A stretch of 64,000 bases of DNA from contig JAHFWL010000058.1 in NCBI GenBank assembly GCA_021292165.1, positions 1,116,001-1,180,000 of the forward strand. Direction: 5' to 3'. The position numbers and the translations under genes were made by a program. The notes under the pieces were generated by a model, which did not search any database, was not told the origin of the DNA, and was given only the letters and a program-made list of their open reading frames with translations. The first letter of the stretch is position 1. Every line of letters starts with the position of its first letter. The DNA is from Shinisaurus crocodilurus (lineage: Eukaryota; Chordata; Lepidosauria; Squamata; Shinisauridae). Shown piece by piece: positions 9,508 to 19,710 of the stretch.

Positions 9508-9655
9508 GTGCCTTCTACTGAGTCGGACCATTGGTCCATCTAGCCCAGTGTTGTCAACACTGACTGGCAGCGGCTCTCCAGGGATTCAGGCAGGAGTGTC
9601 CCCCCCCCCTCCAGTCCTACCTGTGGATGCCAGGGATTAAACCTGGGACCTTAGC
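9508..9655 (-). mobile_element. tRNA-Ala-like SINE
   Basis: The minus strand has the B-box GGTTTAATCCCTGG, then CTCCTGCCTGAATCCC and the tail CAATGGTCCGACTCAGTAG. It is the same family as 3245-4225. The head is truncated near 9655. A C-run at 9600-9609 interrupts it. Confidence 0.75.
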
Positions 9656-9659
9656 GGCT

Positions 9660-10118
9660 CCTGTTCCACCATACCTGCCCAACTGCTAAGGCAGCATGAC
9701 AGGCAGGCCACAAAAAAGGAATGGAGCACTCCTCTTCAGGCCTGGGGGTTGGCCCTTTAAGTGTTCACCTTCTTCAGGCAAGGAGGGGTGGAGCTTCGGA
9801 GGGGTGTTCTGGATACAAGGAGTCATAAAACCTCAGTTCACCTCAAGCCTTCCGTAGTGCTAGCTGCTCACTTGAAACTTTCTATGGTGTTGCCGTTCTG
9901 TGTGGCCATCTGGTATGGATGGAGCTGAGCAGAGTAGTCCTTAAGGAAGGACAGTTTGGGGTATAATCTGGTGTAGCCATGTTTGGAAGAATGCATTGTT
10001 CGGCACAGTAGCTTGGGGAAGAATATTCATGTAGTATTTTGTCTCTGAGCAATCAAGAGTTCACCAAATATGTATATGTATGTGTAGCAAAGAGTACAGG
10101 TCCCAAGATATGATGCGC
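9660..10118. other. Unannotated intergenic DNA
   Basis: No supported gene. GCCCTTTAAGTG and GGGGTGGAGCTTCGG around 9750-9800 look like possible LTR or promoter text, but nothing decisive is visible. Confidence 0.4.
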
Positions 10119-10119
10119 A

Positions 10120-10340
10120 AGAGCCAGTGTGGTGCAGTGGTTAATGTGTTGGGCTTGGATGCACTTGGGGAGAACTGGGTTTGAATCCCACTGGAGCTCA
10201 CTGTGTGATCTTGGGCCAGTCACTGTCTCTTGGTTCAACCTACCTCACAGGGTTGTTGTGGGGAATACAATCTGGAGAGCCCTGTACACAGTCATGAGTT
10301 CCCTTGAAGAAGAGTGTGATAGGAGCAACTAATAAATGTG
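10120..10340 (+). mobile_element. tRNA-derived SINE (Sauria-type), diverged
   Basis: GAGCCAGTGTGGTGCAGTGG head, B box GGGTTTGAATCCCACTGG, then TTGGGCCAGTCACTG and CAACCTACCTCACAGGGTTG. The tail is short (AACTAATAAATG). It is the same family as 5716-5985 but more diverged. Confidence 0.8.
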
Positions 10341-10408
10341 CAGAAACAGGATTCCACAGGCAGATCTGCCCTAACAGCTGCTCAGGAGACAGCTGGACAC
10401 ATTTAGCC

Positions 10409-10517
10409 ATGAGTTGACCAGCAACCACCCGCTCAAGCACCTTGCCCAGGAATGGAATATTAGCTACCGGCCTGTAGGTTGCTGTTGTAGCAGCAAAATG
10501 TGGTTTCAAAGGAGTTT
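10409..10517 (-). mobile_element. Short L2 LINE fragment sharing the 5' breakpoint of the 6497-8059 copy
   Basis: On the minus strand it encodes HFAATTATYRPVANIPFLG and KVLERVVAGQL, nearly identical to 7965-8054. Both copies stop matching right after GTTTCAAAGGAGT. It therefore looks like a piece of one truncated subfamily rather than a random fragment. Confidence 0.8.
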
Positions 10518-10529
10518 CAAAAGGTTGGG

Positions 10530-10982
10530 CAAATCAGTAACCATCTCCTTTTGATGGGATTTTGATTCTGAAGGTTAGGATTCCCCCCCTAATCAGCTGC
10601 CCGGACCCAGGGGACAAAAGGAGTTGTATGCGCATTGATGCGATAGAGTAATTTTTCAATGGCTGCCATAAGGAGTTTTGTATACCGTCTAAAAGACCTT
10701 CAAGGCATTGGCTTGCGCAACATATGCAATGCAACACCCCGGTGAGACTGGACTGTGCAGCTAATCACTTGAAGGAAGTTCTTTGCTGTGCCTGTGGCTG
10801 GGTGGGGCTGTTGGATAACCGAAGCCTGGAGAGCTGTTGGCTGCATCCCTGCAGGTGGAGGCGGAGCTAGTAACCTTTCCACACCAAAGGCTAAGATGGA
10901 CCAGGCACACCTGTGTGGGTGGTGTTGATCGGTACTTGCTCATGACACAGTTGCTCTTTGCCCAGTTGGGAGCTTCCTCAAA
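10530..10982 (+). promoter_or_regulatory. B4GALNT2: Presumed 5' flank / 5' UTR of B4GALNT2
   Basis: This is the sequence directly upstream of the predicted start codon and contains no recognised repeat. I see no TATA box at a convincing distance and no CpG island. An in-frame TGA at 10926-10928 separates the start codon from any upstream frame. Transcription start and promoter are inferred from position only; an additional upstream non-coding exon is possible. Confidence 0.3.
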
Positions 10983-11023
10983 ATGAAGGGGCAGCCTTCT
11001 AAGTTGCACCAGAAGTTATGGAG
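10983..11023 (+). CDS. B4GALNT2: B4GALNT2 coding exon 1: start codon and cytoplasmic tail
   Basis: ATG at 10983 has A at -3. The exon encodes MKGQPSKLHQKLW plus two bases (AG) of a split Arg codon, then a consensus donor (AG/GTGAGT, GT at 11024-11025). Exon 2 begins with the single missing base, so the two join in phase to give a short, basic tail before the membrane anchor, as expected for a type II Golgi glycosyltransferase. It resembles the short-tail form of B4GALNT2 known in mammals. An in-frame TGA at 10926-10928 blocks extension upstream. The exon is only 41 coding bases and was chosen by splice phase, position and product rather than homology, so an alternative first exon encoding a longer tail cannot be excluded. 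Confidence 0.6.
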
Positions 11024-11158
11024 GTGAGTGGATCTTGAGATTCTTTGTGCTCGTGGCTGGGATCCAAGAAATTGTCGGGCAAAAACAATGAGACAAAAAG
11101 TCTCCAGTTTCTCTTAGAGCGCTGGCTTAATTTTTTTTATGATCTTTTTTTTTTTTTT

Positions 11159-11275
11159 TTTTACTGGCCTGTTTTGGCACAACAAATTAAAGCATACTGC
11201 CGGTCGTGCAAGGTGTGCCGGGTGGCGAACAGTGATAGGAAGGGAGAGGCTCTGTTACATCCTCAGCCTATCATG
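11159..11275 (+). pseudogene. Integrase zinc-binding domain relic (gypsy-like pol)
   Basis: The plus-strand frame reads FYWPVLAQQIKAYCRSCKVC, then RVANSDRKGEALLHPQPI. FYWP.(L/M)...(I/V)..Y..SC..C is the second half of the HHCC zinc-binding domain of Ty3/gypsy-type integrases, with the two cysteines in YCRSCKVC. The His pair upstream is lost in a T-run (11148-11161), and the frame closes soon after. It is a fragment of about 39 codons with no flanking LTRs. A domesticated integrase exon is unlikely because nothing continues the domain. Confidence 0.7.
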
Positions 11276-11289
11276 GGGAGGGGAAATAT

Positions 11290-12020
11290 GCGACTTTTTG
11301 GGGTAGGTAATTTGTGAGTCTCTTGAATGGGTTCTCAGGGGTGGGCTCCTGCTCTTGCCAAACGTTGTATTTTTCCTATAGCTGCGGCGGATGTGTGCGG
11401 TGTAATAACAGAGTGGGGGGACGGGGCAATCTCTTAGGAGCTGAAACTCTCTAGGGAGTTGAAGGTTGCCAACCAACTAGTAGCCCCTGGGGGAAATTAC
11501 ACACTTTTGTGTGCATGTGGTTTGCTTGCTTTTTGGTGTGCATATATAAGACCTTCAGCCAACGTTTGGAACTGCACAGAATGTCAGATGTTCCTTTTAT
11601 GTGTTAAATTTAAATTGCCCTACTTTTCCAAGGAGGAGAGGCTATGATATTATTATTTTTTAAGCTTCTACCTTAGACTTCCTTGGTGTCTGTCCCTCCA
11701 GGACATTTTGAAGCTGCTTTTAATTGTCTTGCGGTGCCACTTTAAATGATTTTTTTTTATTTAAAAAAAAGTAATGGCTAATTGTTTGCAGTTGGTTGTA
11801 AAGGACTTGAAGCTCATTCTGCTTCCCTGGCACTTGTCCTTCGACATTCAAACAGAAATACGCATTCGCATTTGCTAAATGCATGTTACAGTTTTCTGAG
11901 TTTATTGAGCAGGCTTGGGCAGACCTCTGGCTTGTGGGATCGACTTCTGGTTGTTGTTGTTTTTACTAGAAGCCAGAGATCCACCAGACAGAGCCTGGTA
12001 TAATAGACATATACACTTAG
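11290..12020. other. Unannotated part of intron 1
   Basis: No supported coding or repeat feature. It includes T-rich runs at 11650-11775. Confidence 0.4.
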
Positions 12021-12023
12021 AAG

Positions 12024-12130
12024 TATTTATTTATTTATTTATTATATTTGTTCACCACCCATCAGCCAAAAGGCTCCCTGGGCGGTTTACAAAGAGAAAC
12101 AGGATAAAAACAAAGAATTCTGAGCCCAGG
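12024..12130 (-). mobile_element. L2/CR1-type LINE 3' tail
   Basis: The minus strand reads AAACCGCCCAGGGAGCC, TTTTGGCTGATGGGTGG, then (AAATA)n. Only the 3' tail is left. Confidence 0.75.
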
Positions 12131-12521
12131 AAGGTGGGGGGGGGGGGTGTATGGTGTTTTTTTTAGTACCAGACGGAAGGCAGACCTCAGTCCTTCCACC
12201 TGCAGCACCACAGCTGGTTGCCCTGAGCTTTCTTCATTTTAAGCACTATAATTTAGGGTGGGATGGGACTCATTCTGTTGCTGCTACCGTTAAACAATCA
12301 GGAGTTGGAAATCTTTGCCAATCCACATCAAATCACCCAGGTATCTACCAGTACATCTACAGTACTTTTGTGAATACCTGTAAACAATGTAATGTGTGAA
12401 ATGGCGCTCTGCCTTGCAGTTACAAGGGTCCCCCAAGACATTTTAGTGCCAGAGTTGGAAAATCAACCAGCCCCCCCCCTTTCTGCTAATTTAACAAGTG
12501 GTTATGCACAAGGATAAATTG

Positions 12522-12762
12522 AGAGCCAAAGTGATTAAGGGTGTCAGCTTAGGACAGGGAGACCCCGGTTCAACTCCCTGCTTACCCAAAGTCACCCAGT
12601 GAGATTCTTGGCCAAGTTCTTGTCTCTTAGCCCAGCCTAACCTACCTCATAGGGTTGTTGTGAGCATAAAATGGGAATGGATGGAGAATCATGTGCACCA
12701 CCTTGGCCTCCTTGGAGGAAAGGCTCAGGATACAGACATGAGAGATAATAAATGAAATAATC
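12522..12762 (+). mobile_element. tRNA-derived SINE (Sauria-type), diverged
   Basis: It has a GTGATTAAGGGTGTC A-box region, a CGGTTCAACTCCC B-box region, AAAGTCACCCAGTGAG and CCTAACCTACCTCATAGGG. The tail is GAGATAATAAATGAAATAA. Several small indels set it apart from the other copies. Confidence 0.75.
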
Positions 12763-12828
12763 AAAAGGGATAGCAGGAAAAAGTCTGTCGTGGCCCAGAG
12801 CTTACTTTGTAAGCTGCATAACCTAAGT

Positions 12829-12955
12829 CAGCCTTCCCCAACCTTGTGACCTCCAGATATGCAGGGCTACAACTCCTATCATCCTGGGCTAGGCTGGGTG
12901 GGGATGATGGGAGTGGCAGTCCAAGTATTGGAGGGTGCCAGGTTGGGGTAGCCTG
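12829..12955. mobile_element. Palindromic hAT MITE (CAGCCTTCCCCAACC family)
   Basis: It starts CAGCCTTCCCCAACCTTGTG and ends CCAGGTTGGGGTAGCCTG, with inner inverted arms CTACAACTCC/ and GATGATGGGAG. Length is 127 bp. The flanking 8-mers do not match, so the duplication has decayed. The same family occurs at 22135-22259, 47911-48023, 59368-59435 and 60154-60222. Confidence 0.75.
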
Positions 12956-12959
12956 ATGT

Positions 12960-13620
12960 AACTAGATATCAACGGCTCTAGTACAAAGCCAAAGAAGGGA
13001 TTTGCTTTTTTAACAAAGCAAGATGGTGTGTTTATGTAGAGCACGAACAAATAAAAAGAGGTGTGTAGTTGTTTTTTATTTGCCTCAATGTTGAATTTTG
13101 AATGTGACGTCTGAAAAAGTTCTGAAATTCAAAAAGTTGGATTCTGAATATGTTTGGTAAACTTCAAACTGGTGCAAAATTTAATTTAGCCTGCTCTGTA
13201 TAAAGCATAGACTTGAACTAGTATGATTTATTATGTAAATGTATATAATTTATGTTAATTTATGTAAATTTTACATATTTGGCTCACAAGAACTTACTAA
13301 GTAACACTTCCTTATAGCGTTCTCCTTTGAAAAATCTTCTGGAAATCTGGATAAACACATTATAGGCTGCATTTTCTTAATCTCAGTAGCAGCTCTTGGG
13401 CTGAGATGGTTTACTTTTAGACTGCAACGGGTGACAGGCTCATTTGAATTGATTGTAGAGTTGAATTGTTAACCGTGCAACCTGATCCGGATGCGCGTTC
13501 TGAACGCAGAGGATTACGGGCATCCTATCAGGAGGAGTGCAGTGCGGAGGCAAAGGTCACCTCTGTGCTTCTCCCGCCCTGCAAGAGATTTAGGTGCCTG
13601 ATTGGAGTGAGGAGGACAGG
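12960..13620. other. Unannotated part of intron 1
   Basis: AT-rich up to about 13450, then a short GC-richer stretch (13480-13620). No start codon with a phase-compatible donor that suits exon 2 was found here. Confidence 0.4.
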
Positions 13621-13626
13621 CTGAGG

Positions 13627-13803
13627 TTTTCATAGATTTCATAGATCATAGAGATGGAAGGAGCCTACGAGGCTATCGAGTCCAACTCCCTGCTCAATGC
13701 AGGAAACTAGAGGAGGGGTCTCCCATCCAAGTAATAACCAGGCCTGACCCTGCTTAGCTTTCCACGCTCAGACAAGCTGAGCCAGAGTAAGCCACAGGCC
13801 TGT
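13627..13803 (-). mobile_element. 5S rRNA-derived SINE with CR1-type tail, near full length
   Basis: On the minus strand the head reads ACAGGCCTGTGGCTTAC then AAAGCTAAGCAGGGTCAGG and TTACTTGGATGGGAGACC. These match the A-box and C-box part of the 5S rRNA internal promoter. The body is CCTCTAGTTTCCTGCATTGA and the 3' end GCAGGGAGTTGGACTCGATA, CTTCCATCTCTATGATCTATG, a CR1-like terminus with a (CTATGAAAT)n tail. Confidence 0.85.
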
Positions 13804-14196
13804 GCCACCAGGAGCCTCACTTCTCCCCTCCCCTCCCCACCCCACCCCACCCCCGAACGCCCACCCAGTCTGGCGACTTCAGAGCTGCGGCCAGTGTGGA
13901 AAGAACCACGCCGGCTGTGAGGGTGGAGGGAGGGGGCTCCAAATTTGGGGTCCCAGCTCCCGACCTTGGAGCTCCACGGTCAGAGCTGCTCGAATTATCC
14001 CGTGGCTGTCTAGACAGCGTCTAGCGGCCATAGGATTGCACCCTAACTGTGTTATATTAGTTCTTGGGTTCCTTCTCCCCCCCCCCCCGTGCATGCTGTG
14101 AGCAATTACCAATATTTTTACATTACAAGAACTTTTGACTGAACAATCAATGCTGAATTTGTTAGGAAACTGATTCTTGATTCTGCTTTCCTATAG

Positions 14197-14376
14197 ATAC
14201 AAGTGTTACTTTTTCCTAGTCTTGTGTGGGACAATCATGTTCTGCTCTTACATCTACGCGGTGAAAGGGAGGCAACCCAAAAATAAAACCGGGCAGGAAT
14301 CTTCAGCAACTCCATTTCCACTTAAGCTTTTGCCGGATGAAAAATACAGGTCCATGTTCCAATTCGACGGAATTTG
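14197..14376 (+). CDS. B4GALNT2: B4GALNT2 exon 2: signal anchor and proximal stem
   Basis: The acceptor is TTTCCTATAG (AG at 14195-14196) and the donor TTG/GTAAGT (GT at 14377-14378). The exon is 180 bp and phase 2 at both ends. Residues 14-74 include a hydrophobic segment, about residues 18-36 (YFFLVLCGTIMFCSYIYAV), which is the type II signal anchor. A basic stretch follows, KGRQPKNKTG, with an N-glycosylation sequon N43-K-T. The exon ends in the conserved block LKLLPDEKYRSMFQFDGIW. That block closely matches the LLPEE..R.LF.YDGIW region of vertebrate B4GALNT2, which is the main identification. B4GALNT1 is a poorer fit because its stem at this point is different. The protein would sit in the Golgi membrane with the stem in the lumen. 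Confidence 0.88.
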
Positions 14377-15030
14377 GTAAGTTCTCTTTGTACAACTTTG
14401 CTTTTAAGAGAATTTAGATTAGAAAGAGGAATGAGACTTGACTACTGTATTGTCAAGTACTTGACAATAAACTTGACTATTGACACTTTAACTTCTGGGA
14501 GTGGTCCTTTTTCTAAGTGGTGTAATTGGCAGTAATAAAACTGATGGTGTTTGAGGATCTGATCCTAGCCCTTTAAAGTATATCTGTGGATCAAAATTTG
14601 TTAGCTTACATAAGCCTTGACCTTGGAATGGAATTGATAATATAAGTTGTTGTTTAACAAGGCCTGTCAATTTTAATGCCATATTGTGTATTTGTTTCTA
14701 GAAAATTATCTCAAGTCTCAAACTTCCATGAATTGTAATATGTATTCAGACATCAGTAACTCAAAGAAAATTATTTTATTTATTTTACCTGTCTACTTTT
14801 TATAATCTTCTCTTAGCTATTTAAATAATTTAAAATTTGGTTTTAAAATGTCTAGTGAAATTTTTTCCGATGTTTTTTGTGGAGGAAGGGGGGGCTGGCT
14901 GGCCCGCCACACCCCCACCCTTTCCTACTCCAAAGGAACCAAGACCCCCAGAGATCTCAAGGTACCAGATTGCCAGCCTCAGCTGTCTACAATCCTACTT
15001 GAATCTCTGTTTAGGGACTCGCCTTTAATT
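14377..15030. other. Start of intron 2, unannotated
   Basis: Intron 2 runs 14377-47560 (about 33 kb; GTAAGT donor, CCCATTAG acceptor). This first part holds no repeat family I can name. Confidence 0.5.
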
Positions 15031-15032
15031 CT

Positions 15033-15675
15033 GTAACCTGGATTTAGATACTGAAGCCACAGAGCAATCCACAAACACCATGTGGGGTAAAACCAAGACA
15101 AGGTTTATTCTGGTAGCATTTTACAACAAGATTAGGGAAATGAGGGAAGCACACAAAATAAAGAGAGAGACACTTTAGTACACAGTAAAGCTGCAAAACA
15201 ATAAAACCTGATTCCTTAATATCTCTCAGGCATACACCTATGTTACCTGAGGGTATTCTCTTCCAGGGTTAGATCCAGCACAGCCCTGCCGCCCGGGGGG
15301 AACTATTCCATCTACCCGCAGGTCCGAGATGGATAGCCCTCCACAAGACATGCTTTCACTAGAGCCCTCAATCAGCTAATTTCACCAGGAGCTGCCTGGG
15401 GTCTTTGGCTTACCGCCATCACTCCACAGCCGGGTAGCCATGCGATCCAAGACCAAAGAACAAAGACCAAAACCCACGCTTTGGGAAATATACCTTTTCC
15501 CCCCCTCCCCTCCTCTCCTCCCTGTAGCTCTGCTTCCTCTTAGCCAATCATGATGAACTTCACCTGGCCAGGCAGGGGGAAGGGAACTCATGACTTACTG
15601 GGTTTGACTACATTTACATATGAAGGCTTTCAGCCTGGCTCCTCCGGACTTCCAGGCGCCACCCCTTCAAGAGGA
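15033..15675 (-). mobile_element. Probable LTR (minus orientation), boundaries uncertain
   Basis: Read on the minus strand it has an LTR-like layout: a possible TATA (GGTATATTTCCC) near 15495, an AATAAACC polyadenylation signal near 15100, and an end in CTAAATCCAGGTTACA. The left boundary (TGTAACCTGG at 15033) fits TG..CA termini. The other end runs into CA/TG microsatellites and I found no matching 5-bp duplication. No internal retroviral genes flank it. Confidence 0.45.
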
Positions 15676-15678
15676 ACT

Positions 15679-15713
15679 ATGCACACACACACACACACCC
15701 AGCCTTCACACAT

Positions 15714-15746
<33 letters not shown>
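15679..15746. repeat. (CA)n and (TG)n microsatellites facing each other
   Basis: (CA) at 15679-15700 and (TG) at 15714-15746, separated by a short spacer. They can form a hairpin. Confidence 0.9.
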
Positions 15747-15747
<1 letters not shown>

Positions 15748-15789
15748 TGTGCATGTGGGGACCCCCCAAAGGCTCCTCTTCTTCACATT

Positions 15790-15935
15790 TTTATTGTTTG
15801 TATTTTTTATATTGTATTTTATTGTAAAATTGTATTTTATTGTAACATTTTATTATTGTTGTAAACCACCCGGAGATCTTTGGCTATTGGGCAGTATAGA
15901 AATGAAAATAATGATGATGATGTTAAAATATTGGT
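15790..15935 (+). mobile_element. L2-type LINE 3' end
   Basis: GTTGTAAACCACCCGGAGAT, CTTTGGCTATTGGGCAGTAT, then AGAAATGAAAATAATGATGA. Upstream TTATTGTAAAAT repeats belong to the 3' UTR. Confidence 0.75.
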
Positions 15936-16804
15936 CATAGCTGTAACATCAAACCAGGGTACTATTGGTATTGAAGAGGAATAATACAAAGTGTGATTTG
16001 GTTGAGATAAGAATCATCATTATGATTATCCCAGTGCAATCTTTTACACAAATTACTAACCTGATTCATCTAGTAAGACTTCTGGTTATACTTCAAATAT
16101 GACATAGGTGTGAAGTGATGGAGTCAACAGATCAGACCTGTAGTCAACCAAAAGATTTGGCGGGGGGGCACCGGGGGGTTGTAGGGGGGCAGTTCATCTG
16201 GTTTACAGGCCTTTGAAGACAAAATTGTAAACTGTTTTTAATTGTTTAAAAAAAGGGGGAGCAGAGAAAATTTAAGGGTGGCAGCCCCCCCCCCAACCTA
16301 TCCCTGGCTACAGGGCCATTACTGATTTCTCCTGATCGTAAAATGATTTGCCTGGGTACCTTAGGAAAAGAGGAAAAATATGGTCCAATAATTTTATTAT
16401 CCAACCCAGAATAACTCTACACTGATAAGTATTGAACTTTGTTAAATAATGTAGTCATGGACTTGGAAAGGTACTTGAATGGTCAACATTGTAGTCTGGG
16501 TGAATAGTACTGATAAATGTTTTGCCAGTTTTTGTGTGTTCCCTCCTATAACAGTTCAAAAAGTGATATGTAAACCAAATGTATGTGATTAATAAATATA
16601 AGAAATAAATAAAATAAATAAATGTGGTCAATTTATCTGAGAAAAAGATCTGCAAGGCAGGCTTGTCAATGTATGTCCACAAAAGTTACTATTCTAGTAG
16701 TAGCCTGTGTTTCCATGGTGGCTTTAAAGAGGAGAAAGCCCCCTCTGTGGCTCGCACTGAAATACTGGATACTAATCTCTTAGCAAGCTAATTTTAAAAA
16801 AAAT
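15936..16804. other. Unannotated part of intron 2
   Basis: No supported feature apart from homopolymer runs (GGGGGG near 16162, CCCCCCCCC near 16287). 16287-16310 resembles a transposon end but without a partner. Confidence 0.4.
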
Positions 16805-16888
16805 GATTTCCAGAAAATAGGCTGGTGGTGGAGGGACAGAGCTGAAGATTTCCAGAAAATAAGCTGGTGGTGGAGGGACAGAGCTGAA
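16805..16888. repeat. 42-bp tandem duplication
   Basis: Two copies of a 42-bp unit beginning GATTTCCAGAAAATA, at 16805-16846 and 16847-16888, differing by a single base (AATAGGC versus AATAAGC). This looks like a young duplication. Confidence 0.9.
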
Positions 16889-16987
16889 GGACCAACTTCC
16901 TTCCTCTTCAGCCAGCATGGAAGCTAACGGACAGGTGGAAGAAGATGGAGAGATCCATCCCTCCTCCACCAGATCACTTGCTCATTT

Positions 16988-19697
16988 CAATCAATCTTTT
17001 TATTAACAGTCAACAGACCATTTATAACACAATTAAAAACCCAGCTAAACAAGAGCTGCGTAATACAATAAAAGAATAAAAGGATAACAGGATAAAAGAC
17101 CAATATATATACATAAACAAATGGCACACATTAATAATGAAATTGACAAATCGATAGCCTAGCACACCAACATCTGTGGTCTAGTAGTGATGGCCAGGTT
17201 CAATATTTCGCTACTTGCTTGTAATTTGTTGGTTTGTGCCAAGAAGTAATATAGTCTCAAGAGACTCCATTGAGTGACCAGGGAACTTCTCTGTTATAGG
17301 AAGTATCAAATCTTTCCTCGCCCCTTGGTAAAAGCTGCAATGAAATAATACATGTAGAATCGACTCTATCTCCATGTTGTTGCACGGGCAACATCTGGTG
17401 TTCCTAGGAGTTTTGCCATATCTACCCTCCAGTAAGCTTGAGGGGAGGGCATTGAACCTTGCTAACGAAAAGGCTCTCCTATATTTGGGGATAGTTAGCC
17501 ACTCCAAGTAAGACATTCCTTTACTTGGAGGGTATCTCAAAAGGCCCAATGACTGAGGGGAGCATGGACCCCGAGCTGCACTTAGCAGCTCTTGGTTGTC
17601 TATATCTATTAATCTCTGTTTGACTATAAATCTGGCACTATCTAGATCCATAGAGAAAAGATAAGAGGGGGCAAGACCTATTGAATTAACTTTATTCTCT
17701 ATAGCCTTTACCCACTGAGATTTATAAGAATTAACAAAACCTTAGACACCAGTGAATCAGGAGGGAGTACCCGAAGCCAAAAGTGGATAGAAAACATCCA
17801 TGCCACACATTGCAATGAATTAATTCCAGCCTCTAAATTAAGGGCTGCCCCTGCAACACACCTAGGAACACCAAATATTGCTCTCAATAAATAAGTTTGA
17901 ATGCCCTCAAGTGAGTTCTTGGAGTAGGGAAACCATATAGGTGCTCCAAAAAGGGTCTGTGACCGAGTCTTAGCTTTAAACACCTGAATGGCAGCAGGTA
18001 AATATTTCCCACCTTTCATAAAGAAAAGCGGAGATTTGCGCCCACACTCTGAGCTGCATTTGATTTAATATAACTTCCCTGTACGCTCCATCTAATGGCC
18101 TGGTGGAACCATATGCCCAAATATTTATATGAGTCAACTTGTTCGATTTTCTGGGACTCCACATACCATGAAAAACTGGTATTCCGCTTTGAGAAGACCA
18201 ATATTTTTGTTCTTGTAAAATTGATTATTAAATTATTGTTTTTACAATACTCTGTGAAGCCCTTCAGTAATCTCTTCAGACCCAATCGGGTCTGAGAGAC
18301 CAGTACCGCATCGTCTGCATAAAGAAGAATAAAAAATTTTGTGTGGGCAATTTTAGGTGGATGAGATGAAATTGATGCCAACGTGGAGGGAAGGTCTGCC
18401 AGATATAAGTTAAATAAAATGGGGGCAAGAACACATCCTTGTCTTACACCCCGGGTAGAGGCAATCTCATTAGTGAAATGACCGTGATTGCTACATCGGA
18501 TCTGGGCTGTTGTGTTAAAATAGATTGAATAAAAAAAGAAGCCTTCTGTCAATTGAGTGCTGTTCTAATTTGTTCCAGAGATGTTCACGTGAAATGGAAT
18601 CAAACGCTGATTTTAAATCAATAAAGGCAGTAAAGAGTTTACCACCTTTTGGCGCTGAGTATTTATATGCCAAATGTGACAATACCAGACAGTGGTCTAA
18701 TGTCGAGCGGCCAGCTTTGAAGCCAATCTGTTCTTCCCCCAGAATGTTGTTGTTATTGATCCATTCCCTTAATTTAACACCTAAATAGCTGGCATAGATC
18801 TTCCCAACAACTGAAAGCAGGCTGATGGGGCGGTAATTATGAGGATCGTCTTTAGGGCCTTTCTTATAAATCGGAATAATAAAGGCCTTCAACCAAATTG
18901 CCGGAATTATGCCCGTCCTGTTAATTAAGGTGAACAATGAGGTCAACAGTGGGGTCCACCAGCTTATATTTGATAACAGCAGCTCCGGGGGAATACCATC
19001 TGGGCCGGGGGGGGGGCCTTGCCCTTCCTAAATTGGGCTATTAGTTCCTCTATGATGTTGGGATCAACATTATGCCATTCCGGGGTGTCAGGAGGCAAAC
19101 AGGGGAGGGGGGAATTTGAAGTACTGGTGTCATTAAAAAGTACTTGAAAATGTTCTTCCCAAATGCTGGCTGGGATATGGCATACAGGGCCTCTGTTGCT
19201 ATTTCCTAATGCTCCCGACACTAGCTGCCAAAAGGTTTTACAGTTTCGTGTGGCCGATGCTGCAATCAGCATTTGCCACGACTCCCTGATTGCGTCACAT
19301 TTTTTATGCTGTAAAAGCTTTTTATAGTCCTTCCTCAGAGCATAGTATGAATATGGTAGTTGACACTCATTGTTTGCTCTATAAGTACAATAGACAGACT
19401 GAATTTGTCTCCTGAGATTATCACTCTCCTGATCATACCATTTTTTTGATGATTGACCCAATTTTGGGGGAATCTATCAACTGCGTGGATGAAAAGATAT
19501 AAATCCTTCATGGCATTCTCATAAACACTTATACCCACATCGGGGGAAGTATCAACATTGATCTGATTGATAATATTTACAAGGCTGGGGGAGCGAATAA
19601 ATCTATTAAAGGCCTGCCCAGTTTCTTTAGACCATTTGATCTTTTTGGAATTCACACAGATAGCTTTGCTGGAGAATGGAATATGACAGGACTATGA
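16988..19697 (-). mobile_element. 5'-truncated LINE (Vingi/R4-like, clade uncertain) with 13-bp TSD
   Basis: The minus strand carries a decayed ORF2 in several frames. It includes KKWYDQESDNLRRQIQ, GKAPPPAQMVF, KGPKDDPHNYRPISLLSVVG, LGEEQIGFKAGRSTLDHC, FIDLKSAFDSISREHLW, GVRQGCVLAPILFNLYLADL, LLYADDAVLVSQ (the catalytic YADD is intact) and VDSYKYLGIWF. A C-terminal CCPCNNMEIESILHVLFHC (C-C-H-C cluster) follows. The endonuclease is missing. The insertion is flanked by a perfect 13-bp duplication CACTTGCTCATTT (16975-16987 and 19698-19710), the mark of target-primed reverse transcription. Frameshifts show it is inactive. The C-terminal cluster and the lack of a restriction-like nuclease favour an I/Vingi-type clade, but I cannot settle it. 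Confidence 0.88.
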
Positions 19698-19710
19698 CAC
19701 TTGCTCATTT

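Larger units (their letters stand above)
11024..14196 (+). other. B4GALNT2: B4GALNT2 intron 1
   Basis: A GT-AG intron of 3.2 kb: donor GTGAGT at 11024, acceptor TTTCCTATAG ending 14196. It holds an integrase relic, an L2 tail, SINEs and a MITE, listed separately. Confidence 0.6.

Noticed and set aside
13802..14101. Alternative first exon of B4GALNT2 just upstream of exon 2
   Set aside because: No ATG followed by a phase-2 donor that would join exon 2; the region also overlaps the SINE end.
15550..15747. Cys/Val repeat protein frame
   Set aside because: It is translated (TG)n microsatellite.
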